Source of the DNA: Euglena gracilis
Lineage: Eukaryota; Euglenida; Euglenophyceae; Euglenales
NCBI GenBank assembly: GCA_039621445.1
Contig: CP154954.1
Span: forward strand, 56,628,433-56,692,432
Length of the DNA stretch: 64,000 nt
Reading direction: 5' to 3'
Below the pieces are notes generated by a model, which saw only the letters and a program-made list of their open reading frames with translations, was not told the origin of the DNA and made no database searches. Shown piece by piece: positions 1 to 11,850 of the stretch. A program made the translations under genes and the position numbers. The first letter of the stretch is position 1. The number at the start of each line of letters is the position of its first letter.

Positions 1-89
1 CCAACGCACTTGGATAGAAAAAGGTGCCTGTCTTAACCGGCCCAAAAACAAAAAAAGAAGAATTACCTCCCCCCCCCCCTTGTCCAACG

Positions 90-640
90 ACCACTAATGT
101 TCGTCTCTGACCGGGGGGGCGGTCGCTAAAATGGCCAATGTTCGTCTCTGACCAGGGGGGGTGGTCGTTAGACAACCGGGGTGGACCCCAAGTCGGAGGA
201 AAATTTACCATAGATGGGGGTATATGGCCATTTTTGGGCCGTTTTTGGCCATGCTATTTCTTGACTATGGTTGGTCACTTTTGGCCATTTTTGGACATTT
301 TTGGGGCACTTTTGGGAATTTTTAGGCATTTTTGACCGCTTTTTCCCATGTTTGGTCGCTTTTGGCAACTGTTGGCCACGCTTTGGCCCCCTTTGCCCAT
401 TTTTGGCCACTTTAGACTGTTTTTGGTTACTTTTGGCCATTTTTGCCTGATTTTTGCTATTTTTGGCAACTTTTTGGGCACTTTTGACCATTTTAGGCCA
501 TTTTGGGCTATCTTTGACTGTTTTTAGTCAACTTTTAGCAATTTTGGTCGAACCAACATCGTATACAAAAAGATCGTATCTGACCGGGGGGGGGTGGTCG
601 TTAGACAAGCCCGGTCGTTGGACAAGGGGGGGGGGAGGTA
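90..640. repeat. Degenerate GGCCATTTTT array between GACCGGGGGG direct repeats
   Basis: From about 220 to 545 the sequence is a diverged tandem of the decamer-like unit TTTTTGGCCA. It is bracketed by near-identical blocks reading GTCTCTGACC then a G run and GGTCGTTAGACAA at about 90-180 and 575-640. The small ORFs across it are translations of the repeat and look non-coding. The same TTTTGGCCA unit recurs at 32.4-33.3 and 38.2-39.1 kb. Confidence 0.75.
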
Positions 641-645
641 AGTGA

Positions 646-1821
646 TTTATGAAACTGTGCACTCGCAGCATCCGGGATGAGCCAAAACCCACAAAGACTT
701 TCCCCCCACCAACAATTTTGTTTCAGGCAGTTAACCGCCTGACCATTTCCACGTTAATTAAAAAACACCATTGAGGAGTTGGCATGGGGTTGGGTGGCGA
801 CGTAGGCGGTTATCGTTCGGATGGAAACGGGGTTTGCACAGACACAACTAATGAGATACCAGCTAGGGGCATACCAGCTGTAAGGTCAGAGAAGTCAGGC
901 GGGAAACCGCCTAGCCGAGTTAAGGGTGGGCAGAAAAAGCAAAGCATTTGTGGACGATGGGGTGGGGGTGGAAGATGGAAACCACCCTGGAAATGAACTC
1001 TGCTGGTTTGTTTGCAAAGTTTTGCAACCCTACATGTGACACCAGTCGCAGATGTGAATCTTTGCAGGACACGGACGACAGACTTTGTTGCCAGGCTGCC
1101 AGGCAGTTTGCAACTGAATGGTGTCTGGCGTGTTGTGGTGAGTCTGAGGGGTGGAGGCTTACGGAAACCAGGGAGAGGAGATTGCACCAGCAGGGTTTGA
1201 CCAAACGAGGGCAGCCCTTAAACTTGGGCACTCAGAGCACGGGTGATTTCCAAAAGGACCGGACACACTTGTGCTGAGAGTGGTTACATGGATGGAAGCC
1301 AGATGCACCGGGTCAAACATCGACCCGGCGTTGGTTGAGAACGACAACCTTCAGTTTTACCCCCCTTCCACGTGGTGTCTAACTGTGGAGACCACGGTTG
1401 CCTCCTCCGGAGGCACGTTGCCGGACCCAAAATAAGAAGAGCCAGAAAAAAAGACGTGGTTTGGGCATTTTGTCTGAAATTCAGCAAAAACTGCAGCTTT
1501 TCAAAGGAAAAATGCTGTAAAACTCTTTCGAAAAACAATTAAAAAGGCCTTAAATTTTTCAGAACTTGGACGACTCCTTCCGAAAACCCCCCCAATTTTT
1601 TTGATTGTTGCCACCAGCTGCTGAAACAGGCGTTTCTCCGTCCATATCTTGAATCACTTCTTCGTCAGCCTCCCCCAAACCCTGATTTTGGACCACAAAC
1701 ACCGTTGGGTTCCAAGTGGAGGGCTCTGGAAGGTGCTTTTGTTCCTCCTGAGAAATCAACCTCAGCTTTTTGGCTGTTTTTTGGGACAGTAACAAAATAT
1801 CACCTCCACCGCAGCTCACCC
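646..1821. other. No recognised gene; left flank of the nested transposon
   Basis: Several AACCGCC/GGCGGTT motifs occur at about 730, 810 and 905, like those right of the 2.2 kb element. On the minus strand an open frame of about 88 codons runs from 1821 to 1559; it is rich in Glu, Gln and Lys and is interrupted at its upstream end by the element starting at 1827. I recognise no family in it. Confidence 0.4.
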
Positions 1822-1826
1822 GGCCT

Positions 1827-4038
1827 CTTAGGCGGCCGGATTCGCACTTAATCTTTTTCCCTTTGGATGCGCGCAATTGCGCAAATATACCATTTTTTTG
1901 TAACCTCTGGGACCCTGTACCCTGACACCCAGAACACGATTTAAGAACCGTTACACCCATCTATTGGAGGGGATTAACTCCCAGTGGTCTGGTGCGCATG
2001 CTGCTTACCGGGTGACGTGAATAGGGCTGGGGGTGAGACTGGTGCTGTTGTACATCAAACGGGAGAGAGGCACACACCCCTTGTGACAACACTTGGAAAC
2101 GGTGCTGACGTGCTGCCTGAACTGGCTTGGACACTGCCGCCACCGGTGAGAACACACGGGGCCTCATTAGATCACACCACCACAGACACACAGACTGCGT
2201 GAGGCAGCCATCGCGCAACTGATGTGTGTTTGTGCACGCAATTGCACAAATAAAAACAATTGTGTTTATGGGCGCATTTGCGCAAATAAAACGTAAACCG
2301 ATGATGTTAAAATGACGCGTTGGTGGGCGCAAATGCGCGCACCAACACGTTTGGTGGTGCGCGCATTTGCGCAAATGCGCGCACCAACACGTTTATGTTT
2401 ACTTGCGCAAATGCGCACACCAACATGTACTTTTACTTTCTATGTTAAAAGACACCAATGAGGACCATGACCCTACGAGGTTTAAAAACGTGATGGACGT
2501 GTTGGTGCGCGCAGTTGCGCAAATAAACATAATTTCATTTGTGCACGCATTTGCGCAAATGCGCGCACAAACATTTAATACACCGCTTCAAAACGATGTG
2601 TTTGTAGGAGCCTTAGAGCACACAAACAAAATTGTGTTTATTTGCGCAAATGCGCGCACCAACACACATCAGTTGTGCGATACCATCTCCTCCTCCGTGA
2701 CAGCTGGCGAACGCAACTCCTCACGCCAACCAATGATTTACACCACGATTACATGCTGATGAAATTTGTGGCGAGAGGTGGTGTGGAGTGTTCACTGGAA
2801 CACGGCATCTCACTGGCCAAAATTTGCCTGTCTCACGTGTGTACATTTGTACTGCTGTTACCAGGCCCACACGACCTGTTGTTTTGGAGTCATCCGTTTG
2901 GCAGTTAAACATAATGAATTGATAACATGCAAACGACCTGTGACTGTTCGACACCTTTTCTGCAACAGGACTGCGTTGCAAGAAGACAAAATTTGGCACC
3001 TGAAATACCCGGGACGTGTCGGGCCAGAGTCCGTTTTACGGTGTTTTTTTTTGCCATTTCCCCCTTGAAAAACGTAAAAAAAAACACCGGTTTTTGGGGC
3101 ATAATTTGGGGGGAGTGGGTCCCACCGCTTTGATGCACCCAATCCAGGGGTAAAGGTTCAACACTTCCTTGCATCCAAAGGAACGGGTGCTTGAGGGCTA
3201 CCTCTCTTCGGCTGCCGGTTGCCATGCACTGGCACCACGTCATACCCCCAGTCTTACACCCTGGTTGCGGGGTATAACGTGGCCGCTGTGGTGGGTGTCG
3301 TTGCACCGGGGAAGTGGATGCTGACCTGTTGGGTGCTGAAGCATCAGCAGCTGATGGGGCTTTAGCAGCGGAGCCCAGGCCGCAGGTCAGCGGCAGGGCC
3401 CTTGGGACCCAAAAATTGGGGCCGGTGGACGTGTACCGTTACTGGGTGGCTATGCACGCACCTTCTGGAGATCTTATGTCTCCATCTTTTGTGGGACCTG
3501 TCAATGGTAAAAAAACGGCACAATAACACCATATACCGGAGGAGACGGTGTGGTCATTTGATTTCAACCCATTCAGCAGCCACTAAGGGTAGTTGCAGCA
3601 GAGGCAAATGCAATCGTTTTTCTACTCCTCCATTAGTTGTTTATTTGCGCATTTGCGCGCATCACGTTGTTTGTGGGCGCAAATGCGCAAATAAACATAG
3701 TAAATTGTGCAGTTTCTTCATACAGTTTATTTGCGCATTTGAGCCCACAAACAACGGGATGCGCGCAAATGCGCAAATACACCACATCTGCTGTCAGTGT
3801 TTGACGGTTGTGTTTCCGTCACACCGTTCTTATTTGTGTTTATTTGCGCAAATGCGCGCACCAACACAATTATTTTTTATGCGCGCATATTCCTCATTTT
3901 TTGCACTACCTTGTTCACGTGTTTTCAAACCCCCCTGACCTTCACAGCCGAAACAAAGCAGAATCAAAAAAAATCGTAAATGCGTGCAAGTGCGCAAATA
4001 AAACGAAAAAAGCTTAAGTGCGAATCCGGCCGCCTAAG
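1827..4038. mobile_element. TIR DNA transposon, 2.2 kb, 5-bp target duplication (copy 1)
   Basis: The ends are perfect 25-bp inverted repeats beginning CTTAGGCGGCCGG (1827-1851 and 4014-4038). Both sides carry the direct repeat GGCCT (1822-1826 and 4039-4043), a clean 5-bp target-site duplication. The interior holds many TTTGCGCAAA palindromes at 2.2-2.7 and 3.6-3.9 kb. A central block resembles the copy at 53.7-56.6 kb, with a decayed plus-strand coding remnant. No intact transposase is visible, so this is probably a non-autonomous or dead copy. The superfamily is not recognised: the TIR sequence and 5-bp duplication do not match a family I know confidently. Confidence 0.85.
2766..3585 (+). 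pseudogene. Decayed transposon-encoded ORF remnant
   Basis: The translated blocks NELITCKRPVTVRHLFC (near 2.92 kb) and YWVAMHAPSGD (near 3.45 kb) have close counterparts in the second copy at 54.7-55.4 kb. This copy has an in-frame TAA shortly after VNGKKTAQ. Beyond it the frame still aligns with the other copy up to a shared final TAA near 3585. Of twelve codon differences I compared in the first block, only about four were synonymous, so the copies seem to have drifted without strong protein-level constraint. The function of the ancestral protein is unknown. Confidence 0.5.
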
Positions 4039-4043
4039 GGCCT

Positions 4044-5816
4044 GGCAACTGACACATGGGTTCCACTGCTGTCCCTGCATACGTCACCTTCACCACTGGC
4101 CAGGGGGAGCATGTCCGCCTCCTCATTGGAGAGGAGGGTGCCCACATCCTGCTCAAATGCCAGGCGGGTTTCCGCCTGCTCGGGTGCTTGTTGTCCCGGC
4201 GTAGCAGCCACAGCTCCCTTTTCAACCTGTCCCGCCCAACTTTCAAACATTGTGCCGCCGACACCGACCACCGACACAGACACTTCGGGACACCAAAACA
4301 TCGCAACCACAACCCATCAGGACAGCAACAAGCTCCACGCAGGTTTCCGCCCAAACCTCAGCTGGGCGGAAACCCGCGCAAAATAAAAACGAAGTACGCG
4401 GATAACCGCCCACTGTTACCATTCACCAACGTCTCAAAATCCCCTCCCTCTCCCTAAATTTATTCATTAACCACTTCACGTGATGACCCACTTCTAGAGG
4501 TTTCAGCGCGTTCCCACTTGTTGCTCCCATATGTCATCCACAAACACGAACTCTTCTCATTATCAAACCCTTCTGCGCGGGTTTCCGCCTAAAGATCTCC
4601 AACTCACCCATACCATTCATTTGCCGTGTGTGACACCCCACCCCGACACAGCACCATCCACCACACAAAATAAAAATCAAACACGCCCACCCATTCTGGT
4701 CAGCTGTGCTTGAAGCTTTCTAACGTTTCATCCATTCATGTGCGCGTAGATCCGCCTGCAAACGGTCTTACAAAAACTTCCCAAAAAGTTGTGTTCTGTT
4801 TCCGCACCGCCTCAAACAAAATTTTTGAGTATCTCTCAGCAGGGGTTGACAGGTGGGAAAAAATGTTCAGTTTTGCGTGGCCAGCTGTGTCATCAGCAGG
4901 GAACTTGTGCGCTGACAAATAAAGCACACCACGTACTCAAACCGCATCCCATTTCAGTTCACCTTTGCCCCAAGTTTCTCAAAATTCTTGAACTTGTGAT
5001 GGCAAGGATGGTGTTGAAGCCTTTCCCAACCCTCTGTTCCGGATAGCAGCACAGGCAACTACGCCCCCCTCCCTCCCGTGCCTTCCTGGCCCAACTGTCA
5101 TCCCGTACTGCCAAATGATACATCGTGGTGCACAGCCCAGGAGGAGGGGGATGCTGGGGAGCTTGTAAACCAATCAGGACACCCGGGGCAAGCACACACA
5201 GCGCACACCTCGTTGCGGAATCATCACTGGTTTACGCAGTAAACCGCCTAACCTCATTTTTAACTTATTTCCCAATCCAGTCCCCTCCGTAAGGCCAGCA
5301 TCTCTTCATCACAAAAACAAAATTTGTGTGGTTTACCACCTAAAACATCCCTTCCAGAAATTATAGCATGTTTTGGGCAGTGTTGTGTCTTCACCTCCCC
5401 CATCACTGGACCTCCGGACTCACGAGGTGTTCAAAAATGGGCGCGTTGCTTAGGCGGTTGCCTCTTCTTCACCTGCAACACCGTGTCATCCCCCCTCCAG
5501 AGGGGGGGTCCGGTAGCATCGCCAAACAACCGGGGCTCCGGAGGCCAGGTGTTCTCAGGCTGTTTTCTGTTTTTCAAAATTTCAGGGCGTTCCAGGGGGG
5601 TGTTTTCCAAACCCCCCTAAAACGACCATAAATATTCAAAATCGCCACTTTGTCAAAATGCTTAAAATGGACCCAAAACGACTCAAATTTTTGTGCTGGT
5701 GTCATCCTCTCAGAATTTTGAGCACAAAACGGTGGGGTATGGTACACGGAAACCCGCGCACCCCAAACGCCGAAAAAAAAAACGGCAAAAAATTTGGGCA
5801 ATTTGCGCCGCCTAAG
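4044..5816. repeat. Region of interspersed GGTTTCCGCC motifs
   Basis: Short motifs related to GGTTTCCGCC or its complement occur at about 4165, 4340, 4370, 4400, 4590, 5230, 5335, 5450, 5755 and 5808. The last pair, CTTAGGCGG at 5449 and CCGCCTAAG at 5808, match the outer nine bases of the 2.2 kb element's TIR but lack matching flanks. The same motif class appears left of that element (0.7-0.9 kb), suggesting it sits inside an older related element. No gene is recognised. Confidence 0.45.
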
Positions 5817-6279
5817 ACAGTGCCTGTGTGCGTGCCACATACCACAGTCACCAGCACCTCCCTGGGTGTGGTAATCCACCCAATTGGCGTCCTCTCCATC
5901 CAGGAAGCAGCCCTCCATGATAGCGGTGAATTGCTGCAGCAGCAGGGCCTGGGGAGAAGGGGGCAGCTTTATCAAACAGGGGGGGGGGGGCAAGGTGGGG
6001 ATGGTATACCATCTCTGTGGGATGCCACATGGTATGCATGAGCTGGTGCACGCTTCGGGTGGGCAGCAATGCACATGACAAATGCAATTTAAAAAATTGA
6101 CAGAACGTCCCATATGCACGTAATGGAAATGCTTTATACATTATTTTTATGATTACTCCATTCATTCGAAAAAGTGGATGCAATATCTGGGGAGCAGGCA
6201 ACTAAACGCAGGTGGGGGTAACCCCCCCTCCTTGAGAAGCAGGTCCGCTGCCCCCCCCCCCTTTGCCCACCGACTGGGT

Positions 6280-6500
6280 TTCAACAACCCCCGACCAGGG
6301 TGGGGGGTCGTACACGCCCCCCAACCTACGACTCCCGGCAAGGGGGTGGTCATACGACCAGGTGCCAAAAACAACCCAAATTTCAAAGCCACCTACAACC
6401 CTGACCAGGGGGGGGGTCGTGTGCACCCCCTGACCTGCAACTCCCGACCGGGGGGTCGTTGTTTTGGGGCAAAGGGGGGGGGGGTAAAAGTGCAGCAAAT
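6280..6500. repeat. CGACCAGGGGGGTCGT repeats and poly-G/poly-C tracts
   Basis: Four or more imperfect copies of a unit like CCCGACCAGGG..GGGTCGT occur in about 200 bases, with long C and G runs. The unit resembles blocks near 120, 590 and 41420. Surrounding 5.8-6.8 kb shows no recognisable gene. Confidence 0.6.
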
Positions 6501-6821
6501 AACCCCCCTCCGCCAAAAGCTACAAGCGCACCCCTCAGTTTGATGAGATTTCTTAAGAAACCAATAAAAATCGCACAGGTGGGTCCAAATAGAAGCGCAC
6601 CCACATGGCGGTGGAGGCGGCGGTCCATTATAAGCGCATTTGTCTTCTGCCAGGGGGGAGGGGTCATTATTTGAAGAATTCCTGGTCCTGATTAAAATTG
6701 AGCTGTAGATTTGTTTGTTTTTTTCATTGACTGTGACGTATTGCATCGGACCAATCCTAGGAAAAAGAAAATAGTGCCAGGTCTCTGGAATTACCTTTTT
6801 TTGCCCTTCCCCCCGGTGCTA

Positions 6822-7153
6822 AACCCCCCACCTATAAGAAACCCCCCTATAAGAAACCCCCACCTATAAGAAACCCTTTGGGGATTTTTGGACCGACGCC
6901 CACCTATAAGAAACCCACACCTATAAGAAACCCCTGGGGAGCTTTGAACCCAACCACCTATAAGAAACCCCCTTTTTCTTCGGCGCCGAAGAAGATTTGT
7001 GACTGTTTTTGGCCACTTTTGGCCTTTTGTCGGCTCAATTTTTTTTTTCGGACATTGAAACCCACCTTTAAGAAACCCCCACCTATAAGAAACCCTCGGG
7101 CCATTTTTGGAAACCCACCTATAAGAAACGGGTTTCTTATAGGTGGGGGGGTT
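6822..7153. mobile_element. Tc1/mariner-like MITE built of CCTATAAGAAACC motifs (copy 1)
   Basis: A 332-bp unit begins AACCCCCCACCTATAAGAAA and ends with the inverse. Inside, the motif CCTATAAGAAACC is repeated about nine times around a core with the palindrome CTTCGGCGCCGAAG and GGCCACTTTTGGCC. A second copy lies inverted at 49676-50017 and is flanked by TA on both sides, as expected for TA-targeting elements. Here TA is on the left only. Confidence 0.75.
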
Positions 7154-7960
7154 TGGCTATTTGGCTTGGTTTAGACCACTAAAAAATAAAAAAAAAAACT
7201 AAATAAACAAAAAAAAAAAAACCCCCACCCCCCCCTCCCCCCCGCCCCCCACCCCCGCTCCCCCTCCCCCTTCACCACCCCCCCCCCCCCCCCCCCCCCT
7301 CCACCCCCTGGCTTGGTTTAGACCACTAGACCGCGTTGCTAGAACCATCTTTTTTGTCTTGCCTTCCTGCCAGATTATTCTGTCATGCTTCCAAGCCCCC
7401 CCCAAAAGATATGACCCCCCCCCAAAAAATAAGACCCCCCCAAACAGGACCCCCAGCCGACTGCCCAAAAATGCAGAAGTAAGACCTCCTCCAAAACAAG
7501 ACCCCCCCCCCCGACAGCGCGAAGCGCCAGGGACAGTGAAAAATATTACCTGATAAATTATCGAAACCCCAAATTCATACACAAAATGATGCGCTTTCAA
7601 ATTTTTTGAGTTCCAGAAATCATGGTAAACTTCAATATGTAACAATTAGCACATGGCACAAAGCGCCAAAGGAAAATATTTAGTGTTTTTGGGAACCTAT
7701 AAAAAATGATGCTTTTTTGGGCCCGGGTCGGTCAAGAAAAATCCAAAAAAAAGACCCCCCAAATAAGACACCCCCAAATAAGGCCCCCCCACTGGAGGTT
7801 TCCAGCAATGGACCCAAGAATATGACCCGGGTCTTATTTTGGGGGGGTTAAATGATCACCCCAAGGCCCTTTCCAGGCTCTGGAAGTCAATGCAAAGGGC
7901 AGTATTATTTGGCAAGAATCTGAATTGGTAAAGGAGGATCAACTTTGAAGCAGGGGGGGG
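7154..7960. other. Poly-C/poly-A low-complexity interval
   Basis: Long C runs broken by AAGA or AAATAAGA units (7200-7310, 7395-7520, 7750-7800) dominate. The minus-strand ORF across 7199-7645 is Gly/Phe low complexity and looks spurious. No gene or splice pattern is recognised. Confidence 0.6.
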
Positions 7961-7969
7961 GGGGGAAAT

Positions 7970-8385
7970 GCAAAAAATAATACAAAAAAAAATGCAAAAA
8001 AATGCGCAAAAAAAAAAAAAAAATGCGCAAAAAAAAAAAAAAATGCGCAAAAAAAAAAAAAAAAATGCGCAAAAATGTGCAAAATCCGAGAAAAAATGTG
8101 CAAAAATCACGAAAATGCAAAAATTACCCAAAAACATGCAAAAATGGTACCAAATTTGAAGAAATTATGTAGAATAATGAGGAAAATGTAAGTTTCAAAA
8201 AAAGTCGAAAATTTCAAATTTTTGCAAAAAATTGCAAAAATGGTCAAAAAATGCGAAAATTTTAGAAAATCATGGAAAAATGTGCCAAAAAGCAAAAAAA
8301 TGCGCTGAAAAAAACGAAAAAATGCGCAAAAAATGCGAAAATTTTAAAAAATGCGCAAAAATGCGAAAAAATGCGAAACGCATTT
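7970..8385. repeat. A-rich AAAAATGCGC array
   Basis: Tandem-like runs of A separated by TGCGC or TGC, about 400 bp. It is bounded by 'AGCAGGGGGGG' at 7950 and 'CCCCCCCTGCTTTGAAGG' at 8390, which form an inverted pair (TTTGAAGCAGGGG / CCCCTGCTTTGAAGG). This suggests the array is the interior of a hairpin-ended element. Confidence 0.6.
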
Positions 8386-8605
8386 CCCCCCCCCTGCTTT
8401 GAAGGCTCGGGGGTGTGGTGTCTCAGTGGGTTTTCCAAACCCAGCTTGATTCCTTCACAGGGCCATTCCCTTTTGAAATAAACATTTATCTTGGCTTTCC
8501 CATCAATGGCTTTCAACAGGACAAACTTTTGTTCAACCAAAAGAGGAAATATGATAAAAATGTCAAATGGTCTTGTGGTATTCATGCAAAAAGACACTTC
8601 TCTGC

Positions 8606-8946
<341 letters not shown>

Positions 8947-9068
8947 CATTTCCCCCTCGTCGATCTCCTCGTCCGGTGCCTGATACCGCAGCCGCCGGCC
9001 GCTCAGCTGCGCCAACCGCTCCTGCTCCGCCACCAGTTCGTCCGTCGGGGGCCGGGCAGTGGTGGCCC
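8947..9068 (-). CDS. Internal exon, coiled-coil segment of an unidentified protein
   Basis: Minus-strand exon between acceptor CCGCTGCCAG and donor GTGCGT. It encodes a charged helix containing ELVAEQERLAQLSGRRLR, followed by an acidic tail. The ELxxEExERLxxLxxxRLRR pattern resembles the helical segment of the ribosome-biogenesis factor Nop14, but one short segment is not enough to assign it. Its donor is the first unit of a GTGC microsatellite. It may belong with the acidic exon near 10.6 kb. Confidence 0.5.
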
Positions 9069-9099
9069 CTGGCAGCGGGTCAGGGCTGGAGGCGCTGGG

Positions 9100-10240
9100 G
9101 GTGGGGACGAATGCCGGCGGAGGAAGGGAAGCCACGCCGGAAGGCAGCCGGGAAGCCGGGGGGGGGGGGGGGGGGAGTCGGTTCACGTCCGGGGATGTTC
9201 GGCGGCGCAGTCCAAAAGGCAAAATGATGCTTTCGATAGGAACAGAGTGAAATCTGTGACTGCGTGTGCCGCTTTTGGCCAATGCACCGAGAGAGCAACG
9301 GTTTCCGAGTGTTGAGCGCACGTCGCTGAAATTAGATGGACGGGCGGGAATGCACTTTTCATGTTGAGTCATAAAAATTTGGCAGTTTTAGTGAAGATGC
9401 GCATCCGCACATTTTGGAAGCGGAGTACGCATGTGCGCATTCCAGATGGCTCCAATCCTCTTCCAGACTGGGTGTAAACTTCACAAAACTGAAAAAAACT
9501 GAACCGTTTGGGTTCGCCACATGGTCACCCCCCATTTTCAGTCTCAGCGACGTATCATTCTGTTTCGCGACGACTGTGGTGCAGTGCTTGGCTGGACAGA
9601 CACTAGGCACACTCTGCACAGGGCACCGCGCCTTCGTCCATGGACCCTCCCCCACCACCCTCTGAACGCACACAGATTTGGGTGGACACCAACCACACAC
9701 CATCGCCCCCTCCTGCCCTGCCCCCCAACACAGGGCACATCTCCTCCCCTCCACTCTCAGCATCCCCTTCCCACAACCGACCCCAGGATCCACACTAACC
9801 TTCCAAAACAGGCCAGGACGGGGGGAGGGGGGTATATGCGCGCAAGCACATTCAGTGGGCCGCACAGCACAGGGGTTCACTGTGCTGCTGCTGTGGTACA
9901 CACCGCTGTACCACAGGAGGTACAGCGGCGGGGACAAAGACCAGGGATCATCCCCCTGGGGCAGCGTTTTGTGTCCCACCGACCTCGGCTGGCAGGACTT
10001 TTCCCGCGGTCGGCGAAGGTGGTCAACCGCCATTTTGAAAACGAAAAAAAAGTCGGAATACCGAGGAAAAAAAAAAGGTCAAAAACAGTGGTACCCATTT
10101 TGGCACCGTGGGCTTCAACGCCCTGTAAGGTTATGGCAATGCAGTTGGTCAAAGAATGCGCAGGTGCACTAAACCACCAAAATTGAAAACTGGCGCCCTG
10201 GTCATCTAAGCTGAAGGAGACCAGCAGCATTGATATGCAC
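9100..10240. other. No recognised gene, probable intron sequence
   Basis: Mixed sequence with a G run at 9160-9175 and ORFs on both strands that lack conserved motifs or convincing splice borders. I see no repeats shared with the rest of the window. Confidence 0.35.
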
Positions 10241-10247
10241 ATCGAAC

Positions 10248-10336
10248 CTCTGGGACGACAGCATCCCCGGGGCAGGGTCTGTCCTCCGGCGGTGCACGGC
10301 AGTCTCAGGGGCTTTCTCGAGCTCCTCCTCCTCCAC
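10248..10336 (-). CDS. Possible exon, Glu-rich, unidentified
   Basis: A minus-strand open segment beginning VEEEELEKAPETAVHRRR lies between a CCCAAG acceptor-like site and a GTTCGA donor-like site. Composition is coding-like, but neither splice site is strong and no family is recognised. It lies between the acidic exon at 10.6 kb and the helical exon at 9.0 kb. Confidence 0.3.
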
Positions 10337-10534
10337 CTTGGGCATCCCAAAGTGAGTTCGGCCATGCTCAGGGTGAAGCAAAGGGGCCATTCACAGATGC
10401 AAAGCCACTGAATCTGTGAACAGCAATGGGCCATTTTGGGAATACACCTGCTTAAAAAAATGAGGCTTCAGACGACTGGATGAACTTCCTGTGGATGGGT
10501 TCGGATCAAATATGCTGGAAAATACCTCCGCAGC

Positions 10535-10740
10535 CCGTTCCATTGATCAACCCCGATCCACACTTTGTGCTGCCCGAGCCTTCCTCCTCTTCTGCGTCCT
10601 CCTCCTCCTCCTCCTCCTCCTCCTCTTCTTCCGAGTCATCCATCTCCTCGTCCCCCATCCTTGCTGACTCGGCCGCTGCCCCGACGTGTCGTGGTGATGC
10701 CGAGAGGAGCACAGTTGGGGCTTGGGGCGGCCGCTGAGTC
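10535..10740 (-). CDS. Possible acidic exon (poly-Glu)
   Basis: On the minus strand a (GAG/GGA)n tract gives ARMGDEEMDDSEEE followed by a long Glu run. Such acidic tracts occur in CCDC97 and in nucleolar proteins, so this may be part of the gene upstream. The other reading frames give Ser or Arg runs, and exon borders are not defined. A trinucleotide repeat alone could produce it. Confidence 0.3.
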
Positions 10741-11229
10741 GGCACCTCTCCCCAGAGAGTCGGAGTACTGTTGGCGGAGCACTCGGCCACACGGTGCCGC
10801 AATCAGGGCGTCGCATGCATGATGGAGTGGGATGCCACAACAAGCGATCCCTGAAGGACCTCAGGTGGGGGGTCAGGCTGGCCTCACCCCAGCCGCACTC
10901 CTAACCCTATCCCAACCCTCAGACCATTGATGCCATCCCCATTTGGATTTCCCTTCAACTGTAACAGCAGCGACCCCCCCCCCCCCGCCCGCCCTGAGCG
11001 TGGGAGGGGGAAGTAGTTGAACTGGGAGGTCCGGCAACCCTTCAATACACACAAACTGACGGAGAATGAAAGATGGGCTGACAGGCCCATACTTCACCGT
11101 GTTTTCGGTGTGGCCGATTTACCATTTCTGGCCGTTTCTCCTAAATTTCGGCACTTCGTGCCGAAAATTCACCAAACTTAATTTCAGCGGAAAAAAGGGG
11201 GAGGGGGTAAACCCCCCCCATTTAAACCT

Positions 11230-11850
11230 GTCGGTTTTGGACTTTTGGGTTGACGGAAATCCTGGAGGGGGTCGGTTTAGACAGGGGGGTCGGTTTCAGG
11301 GGGAGCACACGGCCGGCCGATGGCGTGACGGAAGCGAGTTGATGTCAGCAAGGCAATTTCAATTGGCAAATGCCCAATTTGGTTGGCCAATTCCTAACTT
11401 TGAGTGCCAAATGCCTAATTTGGGATGCAAATTCTTAATTTTCGGGGACAAATGCTGAATTTTGGGTGTAATATCCAATTTTTGGTGGCAAACTGCCTAA
11501 TTTTGGGCGCAAATTTCAAATTTTAGATAACAAATGCCTAATTTTGTAATTTTTCGGTTCCAACACCAAATTTTCGGAGGAAAATGCCCAATTTGAGGTG
11601 CAAACTCCAAAATTTGGAAGCAAATGCCTAATTTTGGGTGTAAAATCCCAATTTTGGGTCATCAATACTAGCTATTCAATGAGCATGGACGCTCTTTCCG
11701 TTGGCAGCTTCCATTATGTTTTGCATGTTTGTCATCCAACTTGCCATGGGTCGGTTTATTTCTTTTTTTTTGGTTGAAATTCTGCAATGGGTCGGTTTGG
11801 AAGGGTAGGTCGGCTTAGAAGGGGGGTCGGTTTAAATGGGGGGAGGGGTT
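11230..11850. repeat. Minisatellite of GCAAATGCCTAATTTTGGG-type units
   Basis: From about 11350 to 11660 a diverged unit of roughly 20-27 bp (core AAATGCCTAATTTTGGG) repeats a dozen or more times. It is flanked by GGGGGTCGGTTTAGA-like blocks at 11270-11300 and 11800-11840 in the same orientation. No coding sequence. Confidence 0.65.

Noticed and set aside
5449-5816. Small element bounded by CTTAGGCGG and CCGCCTAAG
   Set aside because: Only nine terminal bases pair and the flanking pentamers (CGTTG, ACAGT) do not match, so a complete insertion is not supported.
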